From: an uncultured Burkholderiaceae bacterium
GTDB lineage: Bacteria; Pseudomonadota; Gammaproteobacteria; Burkholderiales; Burkholderiaceae_F
Length of the DNA: 5,230 nucleotides
Direction: 5' to 3'
NCBI GenBank assembly: GCA_937936215.1
Contig: CALGWX010000058.1
Location: 1-5,230 of the forward strand
The notes beneath the pieces were generated by a model. The model saw only the letters and a list, made by a program, of their open reading frames with translations, was not told the origin of the DNA and did no database searches. Position numbers and translations under genes: made by a program. Below are positions 1 through 4,764 of this stretch, in pieces (the first letter of the stretch is position 1; every line of letters starts with the position of its first letter).

Positions 1-692
1 CGCTGCTCGCCGGCTTCTTCACCATGGCCCGCGAACCCTTCAGCCTTGGCGAATTCGCCAGCCGTGCGCGCCGCGGCGGCAGCATCGGCGCGGCCCTCGG
101 CGATCTGCTGGAGATGGGCACCCACGCCCCGCCGCACGGCATGGCCGCGCTGCTGCCCTGGCAGAGTGCCGCCGAGTGGGCGGCGGAGTTGGGCCGCGTG
201 CCGGACGAAGTCTTCTGCAGCGCACCCACCTGGCAAGGCGCGCCGGCCGAGACCGGCCCCCTGGCGCGCCATCGTGCATCGATGCTGGTCAGGCTGCTGG
301 TCGAGCGCGGCCATCCGGTAGCCGCCCGGCTGTTCGCCGCGGTGGTCGATCTGTCGGACTGGGCCAGCCGCCTGCGCCATCCGCTCGCCGAGGACATGCC
401 GGTGGTCGTGGACGCCGCACCGCTCGGCGAGGGGGCCGGCGTGGCCTGTTGCGAGACCGCGCGCGGCGTGCTCATCCACGCCCTGCGCGTGGACGGCGAC
501 ACGGTGGCCGAGTACGCCATCGTCGCCCCCACCGAATGGAACTTCCATCCCGCCGGCGCCTTCGCGCTGGAAGGCAGCGGCTGGCAGGCGCCGGATCTCG
601 AGACCGCGCGCCGCCACCTCAACGCGCTGGTGCTCGGCCTGAACCCCTGCGTGCCCTTCGAAGTGCGCTTCACGGAGGTGGGCCATGCATGA
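1..692 (+). CDS. hupK: HupK/HoxV-type hydrogenase maturation scaffold, 3' part (5' end outside window)
   Basis: This is the C-terminal part of a HupK/HoxV protein, an inactive paralogue of the [NiFe]-hydrogenase large subunit. Family work proposes that it acts in the cytoplasm as a scaffold for the Fe(CN)2CO group. The first Met in frame is at base 24, but the frame is open to the window edge (base 3 onward reads LLAGFFT before that Met), no Shine-Dalgarno sequence precedes it, and 222 residues is well short of the roughly 350-400 I expect for the family. I therefore treat the gene as truncated by the window. Counting from that Met, residues 147-176 resemble the large-subunit C-terminal region (RGVLIHALRVDG, then VAPTEWNFHP). 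The site where active large subunits carry DPCxxC reads NPCVPF (207-212), so one Cys remains (C209), the second is Phe, and no cleavable tail follows. It overlaps hypA by 8 bases. A degenerate large subunit is the alternative, but the gene order favours HupK. Confidence 0.85.
   Translation, partial: LLAGFFTMAREPFSLGEFASRARRGGSIGAALGDLLEMGTHAPPHGMAALLPWQSAAEWAAELGRVPDEVFCSAPTWQGAPAETGPLARHRASMLVRLLVERGHPVAARLFAAVVDLSDWASRLRHPLAEDMPVVVDAAPLGEGAGVACCETARGVLIHALRVDGDTVAEYAIVAPTEWNFHPAGAFALEGSGWQAPDLETARRHLNALVLGLNPCVPFEVRFTEVGHA
674..679 (+). promoter_or_regulatory. Shine-Dalgarno of hypA inside the hupK 3' end
   Basis: GGAGGT lies 5 bases upstream of the hypA ATG at 685 and is the best ribosome binding site in the window. 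It lies within the last codons of hupK and supports both the hypA start and independent ribosome loading at the overlap. Confidence 0.75.
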
Positions 693-1026
693 GATGTCGC
701 TCGCCGAAGGGGTGCGCGGCATTGTCGAGGACGCCGCCCGTGCGCACGGCGGCCGCCGCATCAGTGCGGTGGTGCTGGAGATCGGCGAACTGGCGGCAGT
801 GGAGGTCGAGGCGCTCACCTTCTGCCTGGAGGTGGTGCTGCGCGGCAGCGTCGCCGAAGGGGCGCGGATCGACATCGAGGCCACCCCTGGTACCGGCTGG
901 TGCATGCAGTGCGCCGCCACGGTGCCGGTGGCGGCGCTGTACGACGCCTGCCCGCAGTGCGGCAGCTACCAGGTGCAGCCCACCGGTGGCACCGAAATGC
1001 GGGTCAAGGCGGTGGAACTGGAGTAG
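685..1026 (+). CDS. hypA: HypA, nickel chaperone for [NiFe]-hydrogenase maturation
   Basis: HypA is a cytoplasmic nickel metallochaperone that works with HypB to deliver Ni(II) to the hydrogenase large subunit after the Fe(CN)2CO group is in place. The 113-residue length is normal. The protein starts MHEMS, and His2 with the N-terminal amine forms the known nickel site. The zinc-binding loop has two CxxC pairs, at C73/C76 and C89/C92. Residues 28-35 (AVVLEIGE) match the conserved first strand of the family. The start at 685 is fixed by the invariant MHE N-terminus, which must be at the very end of the protein for nickel binding, and by GGAGGT 5 bases upstream. The start overlaps the hupK stop by 8 bases, and hypB begins 5 bases after the stop. 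HybF, the paralogue in enterobacteria, would look similar, but the neighbours make it hypA. Confidence 0.97.
   Translation: MHEMSLAEGVRGIVEDAARAHGGRRISAVVLEIGELAAVEVEALTFCLEVVLRGSVAEGARIDIEATPGTGWCMQCAATVPVAALYDACPQCGSYQVQPTGGTEMRVKAVELE
1020..1023 (+). promoter_or_regulatory. Probable Shine-Dalgarno of hypB
   Basis: GGAG spans the last codons of hypA and lies 8 bases upstream of the ATG at 1032. It supports that start over the in-frame ATG at 900, which lies deep inside hypA. Confidence 0.5.
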
Positions 1027-1031
1027 GAACA

Positions 1032-1913
1032 ATGTGCACGGTATGCGGATGCGGCAGTGGCGAACTGAAGATCAACGGCCAGGCGGTGCCGATGCGCACG
1101 CCGGCGAAGGCGCGCGGCAAGGCAGGCGCGCACAGCTGGCGCCAGCCCGCCGCCGCGAGCGCGGCAATGGCGGCTGAGCCGAGCAGCGCCCCCGGCCACC
1201 TGCACTTCGGCCACGGCCCGGCGCACGCCCACGCCCCCGGCCTGACCCAGGCCGAGATGGTGAGGATCGAGCAGGACATCCTGGGCAAGAACGACGCCTA
1301 CGCCGCCGCCAACCGCAAGCATCTCGCGGCGCACGGCGTGTTTGCGCTCAACCTGGTGTCCAGCCCCGGCTCGGGCAAGACCACGCTGCTGGTGGAGACC
1401 ATCCGCCGGCTTGCGGGCAGCATGCCGCTGGCGGTGATCGAAGGCGACCAGCAGACCGAGTTCGACGCCGAGCGCATCCGCGCCACGGGCGCGCCGGCAC
1501 TGCAGATCAACACCGGCAAGGGCTGCCATCTGGATGCCCACATGGTCGGCCGCGCCTTGCGCGAGCTGCCGTTGCCCGAACGCGGCCTGCTGCTGATCGA
1601 GAACGTCGGCAACCTGGTGTGCCCGGCCGCCTTCGACCTCGGCGAAGCGCACAAGGTGGTGATCCTCTCGGTGACCGAAGGCGAGGACAAGCCGCTCAAG
1701 TACCCCGACATGTTCGCCGCCGCCGACCTGATGCTGCTCTCCAAGGTCGACCTGCTGCCACACCTGACTTTCGACGCCGCACGCGCCATCGATTACGCGC
1801 GCCGGGTGAATCCGAAGCTGCAGGTGATCCAGTGTTCCGCCACCAGCGGCGAAGGTTTCGACGCCTGGCTGGGCTGGATCGCCGCTGGCGTGGCGCAGGC
1901 GCAGAACCCGTGA
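1032..1913 (+). CDS. hypB: HypB, GTPase and nickel-binding protein for hydrogenase maturation
   Basis: HypB is a SIMIBI-class GTPase whose GTP cycle drives nickel insertion together with HypA. The frame is open from base 900, but the true start is 1032: the family N-terminus MCTVCGCG begins there and gives 293 residues, the usual size. Features in order are the high-affinity nickel motif with C2, C5 and C7; a low-complexity Ala/Pro linker (about 20-55); a short His-rich stretch with H56, H58, H61, H65 and H67; the P-loop SSPGSGKTT (110-118); EGDQQTEFDAERI (137-149); the second metal site C165-H166; ENVGNLVC (190-197), whose C197 completes that site; and SKVD (237-240) as the NKxD-type guanine-specificity motif. 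All residues needed for GTPase and metal binding appear present. The His-rich stretch is modest compared with rhizobial HypB proteins and may store nickel (inference). The stop overlaps the probable GTG start of the hypF-like gene. Confidence 0.97.
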   Translation: MCTVCGCGSGELKINGQAVPMRTPAKARGKAGAHSWRQPAAASAAMAAEPSSAPGHLHFGHGPAHAHAPGLTQAEMVRIEQDILGKNDAYAAANRKHLAAHGVFALNLVSSPGSGKTTLLVETIRRLAGSMPLAVIEGDQQTEFDAERIRATGAPALQINTGKGCHLDAHMVGRALRELPLPERGLLLIENVGNLVCPAAFDLGEAHKVVILSVTEGEDKPLKYPDMFAAADLMLLSKVDLLPHLTFDAARAIDYARRVNPKLQVIQCSATSGEGFDAWLGWIAAGVAQAQNP

Positions 1914-3025
1914 GCCCGGCGATGCAGGAAGCGACACTGCTCGCCCTGCCTGGCCCGCCGGTGCTCGCCACCGGCGCCTGGTTCGAGAGCACCCCGGCGC
2001 GCGTCGCCGACGGCCGCCTGCACTGCGCGCCGGGCGCCGGCGACCTGATCGATGCCGAGGCCTGCCGGTGCTTCGACGCCGCGCTCGACGCCCTGCTGGC
2101 GCTGCCCGGCGAACCGCCGCAGGCCGTCGCGCACGACCTGCACCCGGACTTCCACTCCACCCGCGTCGCGCGCGCGCTGGCCGAGCGCCTGCAGCTGCCG
2201 GCCATCGCCGTGCAGCACCACCACGCCCACATCGCTGCGGTACTGGCCGAACACGGCCACGCCGGCGCGGCGCTCGGCATCGCCGCCGACGGCGTCGGCC
2301 TGGGCACGGACGGCGCGGCCTGGGGCGGCGAGTTGCTCCTCGTCGATGGTGCCACCTGTACGCGGCTGGGCCATCTGCGCGCCCTGCCGCTGCCCGGCGG
2401 CGACCGCGCCGCGCGCGAACCCTGGCGCATGGCCGCCGCGGTGCTGCAGGCGGCGGGACGCGGGAGCGAGATCGCCACCCGCTTCACCCGCCACGCGGCC
2501 GCCGCGCAACTGGCGCAGATCATCGACCGTGCGCACCTGTCGCCGCCCACCACCAGCCTGGGCCGCCACTTCGACGCCGCCGCCGCGCTGCTCGGCCTGT
2601 GCGAGGTGAACGAAACCGGCGCGCAGGCCGCCATCGCGCTCGAATCGGCCGCGCGCAGCCACGGCGCGGTCGCGCCCGAGGCCGACGCCTGGCGCATCGC
2701 CGCCGACGGCACGCTGGACCTGCTGCCGCTGCTCGTGCGCCTCGCCGACGAGACCGACGCCGCGCGCGGCGCGGCGCGCTTTCACGCCACGCTGGCCGCC
2801 GCCTTTGCCGACTGGCTGCAGGTCGCGGCCAAAGCCCGCAATGTGCGCACCGTGGCCTTGGGCGGCGGCTGCTTCCACAACCGTCTGCTGTCCGCCGCGC
2901 TACTCGAACACCTCGCCGCCGCCGGCCTCGCCGTGCTGCGCCCCGAGCGCCTGCCACCGGGCGACGCCGGCATTGCCGCCGGCCAGGCCTGGGTGGCGCA
3001 GCGCGTGCTGCAACAAGGAAACTGA
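1910..3025 (+). CDS. hypF: Short HypF: Kae1-like carbamoyltransferase domain only (HypF1 type)
   Basis: HypF activates carbamoyl phosphate and carbamoylates the C-terminal Cys of HypE, the first step in making cyanide ligands. This protein has about 371 residues against roughly 750 for full-length HypF and matches only the C-terminal Kae1-like domain. Visible motifs, counted from GTG 1910, are DLHPDFHST (76-84), the metal-binding HHHAH (103-107), ADGVGLGTDGAAWGGE (126-141), LPLPGGDRAAREPWR (159-173), TTSLGRHFDAAAALLG (214-229), AIALESAA (241-248), GGGCFHN (318-324) and PGDAGIAAGQA (350-360). The N-terminal acylphosphatase, zinc-finger and YrdC-like modules are absent, and hypB lies directly upstream, so no room exists for them. 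The proposed start is GTG 1910, overlapping the hypB stop as GTGA; ATG 1922 (367 residues) is an equal alternative, and neither has a clear Shine-Dalgarno. Ralstonia eutropha HypF1 is, as I recall it, a comparable shortened form, so this is probably functional rather than a broken gene. Confidence 0.9.
   Translation: MSPAMQEATLLALPGPPVLATGAWFESTPARVADGRLHCAPGAGDLIDAEACRCFDAALDALLALPGEPPQAVAHDLHPDFHSTRVARALAERLQLPAIAVQHHHAHIAAVLAEHGHAGAALGIAADGVGLGTDGAAWGGELLLVDGATCTRLGHLRALPLPGGDRAAREPWRMAAAVLQAAGRGSEIATRFTRHAAAAQLAQIIDRAHLSPPTTSLGRHFDAAAALLGLCEVNETGAQAAIALESAARSHGAVAPEADAWRIAADGTLDLLPLLVRLADETDAARGAARFHATLAAAFADWLQVAAKARNVRTVALGGGCFHNRLLSAALLEHLAAAGLAVLRPERLPPGDAGIAAGQAWVAQRVLQQGN
3015..3020 (+). 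promoter_or_regulatory. Shine-Dalgarno of hypC
   Basis: AAGGAA overlaps the end of the hypF-like gene and lies 8 bases upstream of the hypC ATG at 3029, supporting that start. Confidence 0.6.
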
Positions 3026-3028
3026 ACC

Positions 3029-3268
3029 ATGTGTCTCGCCATTCCCGCCCGCGTGGTGGAATTCGCCGCCGACGACCAGGCCGTCGTGGACCTGGGCGGC
3101 GTGCGCAAGCAGGTCTCGCTGGCGCTGGTCGACGGCGTCGAACTGGGCGACTACGTCATCGTGCACGTCGGCTACGCGCTCTCCCGACTCGCCCCCGAGG
3201 AGGCGGAAGCCACACTGGCGCTGTTCCGCGAGGCCGGCGAGCTGTTCGGCACGGCAGGGACGGCATGA
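3029..3268 (+). CDS. hypC: HypC, small chaperone of the Fe(CN)2CO assembly complex
   Basis: HypC binds HypD to form the scaffold on which the Fe(CN)2CO group is built, then carries it to the hydrogenase large-subunit precursor. The 79-residue protein starts with the signature MCLAIPARVV, whose C2 (N-terminal after Met removal) is the essential ligand. A small beta-barrel core follows, with LGGVRKQVSLALVDGVELG (22-40), and the conserved GDYVIVHVGYAL (40-51) contains H46. The C-terminal helix begins APEEAEATL (55-63). The start is certain because C2 must be at the N-terminus and AAGGAA precedes it. The gene begins 3 bases after the hypF-like stop and overlaps hypD by 4 bases (ATGA), which suggests coupled synthesis of the two partners. 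A HupF/HoxL-type paralogue is possible in principle, but the position between hypF and hypD indicates HypC. Confidence 0.96.
   Translation: MCLAIPARVVEFAADDQAVVDLGGVRKQVSLALVDGVELGDYVIVHVGYALSRLAPEEAEATLALFREAGELFGTAGTA
3256..3260 (+). promoter_or_regulatory. Probable Shine-Dalgarno of hypD
   Basis: AGGGA lies inside the end of hypC, 4 bases upstream of the hypD ATG at 3265. It supports the start that overlaps the hypC stop as ATGA. Confidence 0.5.
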
Positions 3269-4401
3269 AGTACGTCGACGAATTCCGCGACGGCGCAGTG
3301 GCCAGAGGCCTCGCCGCGGCCATCCGCGCCGAGGCCGACCCCGCGCGCCGCTACGCCTTCATGGAGTTCTGCGGCGGCCACACCCACGCCATTTCGCGCT
3401 ACGGCGTCACTGACCTGCTGCCCGCCAACGTGCGCATGATCCACGGCCCCGGCTGCCCGGTATGCGTGCTGCCGATCGGCCGCATCGACCTGGCCATCCA
3501 GCTCGCGCTGGAACGCGGCGTCACCGTGCTGACCTACGGCGACTGCCTGCGCGTGCCGGCCTCCAACGGGCTCTCGATGCTGAAAGCCAAGGCGCGCGGC
3601 GCCGACATCCGCATGGTGTATTCGGCGGCCGACGCGCTCGCCCTGGCGCAGCGCGAACCGGGCCGCGAGGTGGTGTTCTTCGCCATCGGCTTCGAGACCA
3701 CCACGCCGCCCACCGCGCTGGTGCTGCAGCAGGCGCGCGCGCTGGGGCTGGCCAACTTCAGCGTGATGTGCAACCACGTGCTCACCCCCTCGGCCATCCA
3801 GACCATTCTGGAAAGCCCCGAGGTGCGCCAGCTCGGCACCGTGCCGCTGGACGGCTTCATCGGCCCGGCGCACGTCTCCACCATCATCGGCAGCCGGCCC
3901 TACGAGTTCTTCGCCGAGGAATACCGCAAGCCGGTGGTGATCGCCGGTTTCGAACCGCTCGACGTCATGCAGGCCATCCGCATGCTGGTCCGCCAGGTCA
4001 ATGAAGGCCGCGCCGAGGTGGAGAACGAATTCACCCGCGCGGTGGGTCGCGACGGCAACCTCAAGGCACAGGCCCTGGTATCCGAGGTCTTCGAACTGCG
4101 CCGCGCCTTCGAATGGCGCGGCCTCGGCCAGGTGCCCTACTCCGCGCTGCGCATCCGCGCGCCCTTCGCGGCCTGGGACGCGGAGGCCAGGTACGGCCTC
4201 GACTACCGCTCGGTGCCCGACCACAAGGCCTGCGAATGCGGCGCCATCCTGCGCGGCGTCAAGCGCCCCACCGACTGCAAGCTGTTCGGCACCGTATGCA
4301 CGCCGGAGAACCCGATGGGCTCCTGCATGGTGTCCTCGGAAGGCGCCTGCGCCGCGCACTACAACTACGGCCGCTTCCGCGACCACTGCACTGCTGCCTG
4401 A
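3265..4401 (+). CDS. hypD: HypD, Fe-S protein of the Fe(CN)2CO assembly scaffold
   Basis: HypD pairs with HypC and carries a [4Fe-4S] cluster and redox-active cysteines. The complex holds the iron while CN and CO are attached. The protein is 378 residues, a normal length. Motifs in order are FMEFCGGHTHA (32-42, C36), IHGPGCPVCVLP (59-70, C64 and C67), YGDCLRVPASN (91-101), FFAIGFETTTPPTA (138-151), CNHVLTPSAI (169-178), GFIGPAHVSTIIG (197-209), and a cysteine-rich C-terminus with C323, C325, C338, C345, C354 and C362 around the cluster site. All hallmark cysteines appear present. The start at 3265 overlaps the hypC stop (ATGA) with AGGGA just upstream. The same frame is open back to base 2068, but that extension is Arg/Ala-rich shadow sequence of the hypF-like gene. 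Unusually, a small extra gene and not hypE follows it. Confidence 0.98.
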   Translation: MKYVDEFRDGAVARGLAAAIRAEADPARRYAFMEFCGGHTHAISRYGVTDLLPANVRMIHGPGCPVCVLPIGRIDLAIQLALERGVTVLTYGDCLRVPASNGLSMLKAKARGADIRMVYSAADALALAQREPGREVVFFAIGFETTTPPTALVLQQARALGLANFSVMCNHVLTPSAIQTILESPEVRQLGTVPLDGFIGPAHVSTIIGSRPYEFFAEEYRKPVVIAGFEPLDVMQAIRMLVRQVNEGRAEVENEFTRAVGRDGNLKAQALVSEVFELRRAFEWRGLGQVPYSALRIRAPFAAWDAEARYGLDYRSVPDHKACECGAILRGVKRPTDCKLFGTVCTPENPMGSCMVSSEGACAAHYNYGRFRDHCTAA

Positions 4402-4402
4402 G

Positions 4403-4408
4403 AGAGGA
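4403..4408 (+). promoter_or_regulatory. Shine-Dalgarno of the HepT-like gene
   Basis: AGAGGA lies in the 12-base gap after the hypD stop and 5 bases before the ATG at 4414. It is one of the better ribosome binding sites in the window and supports this small ORF being translated. Confidence 0.65.
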
Positions 4409-4413
4409 CCACG

Positions 4414-4764
4414 ATGCTGCAAGCCGCCCTGCTCGGCCTGATCGACGAAGCCTGTGCCGAGATCGTCACCCTTACCGAAGAGATCAACGAAGCGGAGTTC
4501 TTCCGCAGCCGCCTGACCCACGGCGAAGCCGTCAAACGCCTGAAGGCGGTCGCCCAGGCGGTGGAGCAACTGCCCGACAGCGCGCGCACCACCATCGCCG
4601 AGATCGACTGGGCACGCTGGCAGGAACTGGGCCGGGAGCTCACCGCCGGCGCCGCCGGGCCGCTGGCGGTGTGGGTGGCGGTGCGCGAACTGGCGCCGCT
4701 GACCCTCAACTGGCTGCGGGTGTATCAGCAGCAGCAACCCGAACTCTTCCGCCTCAACCCATGA
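4414..4764 (+). CDS. HepT-like (DUF86-like) protein with degenerate RX4HXY motif, between hypD and hypE
   Basis: The role is unknown. The 116-residue protein looks all-helical, with no signal peptide, membrane segment or cysteine cluster (one Cys, C14). By memory of the family, its whole length lines up with HepT/DUF86 proteins: an N-terminal helix (LIDEACAEIVTLTEEI, 9-24), a phenylalanine-containing turn (AEFFRSRLT, 27-35), EAVKRLKAVAQAVEQLP (38-54) where the family has a GEAA-type helix, EIDWARWQELGRELTAG (63-79) where the family has the DW..(..)R....H region, and a last helix with WVAVRELAPL (87-96). HepT toxins carry RX4HXY; here the Arg is kept (R74) but the His and Tyr positions are G79 and A81, so RNase activity and adenylylation of the Tyr are not expected. 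No MntA-type nucleotidyltransferase is next to it. A good Shine-Dalgarno precedes it, and its stop overlaps the hypE start as ATGA. The base composition matches its neighbours, which suggests long residence in the operon. The family call needs a profile search; that the gene is real is more certain. Confidence 0.8.
   Translation: MLQAALLGLIDEACAEIVTLTEEINEAEFFRSRLTHGEAVKRLKAVAQAVEQLPDSARTTIAEIDWARWQELGRELTAGAAGPLAVWVAVRELAPLTLNWLRVYQQQQPELFRLNP

Noticed and set aside
24..692. hupK as a complete 222-residue gene starting at the ATG at 24
   Set aside because: The frame is open to the window edge, no Shine-Dalgarno precedes that ATG, and the family is much longer; the 5' part is most likely outside the window.
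900..1031. Extended HypB starting at the ATG at 900
   Set aside because: The extension overlaps most of the hypA 3' half, and HypB proteins begin with the MCTxCGCG motif found at 1032.
660..1040. An internal Fnr-type (TTGAT-N4-ATCAA) or sigma-54 (-24/-12) promoter in the hupK-hypA-hypB junctions, as reported for rhizobial hup clusters
   Set aside because: By eye I found no sequence close to either consensus in this GC-rich stretch.
1910..3025. hypF-like gene as a pseudogene
   Set aside because: The frame is intact over the whole Kae1-like domain, the key metal-binding and WGGE motifs are kept, and similarly short HypF proteins are known.
2068..3264. An open extension of the hypD frame upstream, making a 777-codon ORF
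   Set aside because: The extension is Arg/Ala/Pro-rich out-of-frame sequence of the hypF-like gene, while the HypD N-terminus, an ATGA overlap and a ribosome binding site all mark 3265 as the start.
3172..4737. A 521-codon open frame on the minus strand opposite hypD and the HepT-like gene
   Set aside because: It is antisense to a fully convincing hypD, its translation is low-complexity (Gly/Ala/His/Val-rich) with no recognisable domain, and long antisense frames are expected in GC-rich coding DNA.
4414..4764. A working HepT/MntA toxin-antitoxin module
   Set aside because: No MntA-type nucleotidyltransferase is adjacent, and the His and Tyr of the RX4HXY motif are Gly and Ala.
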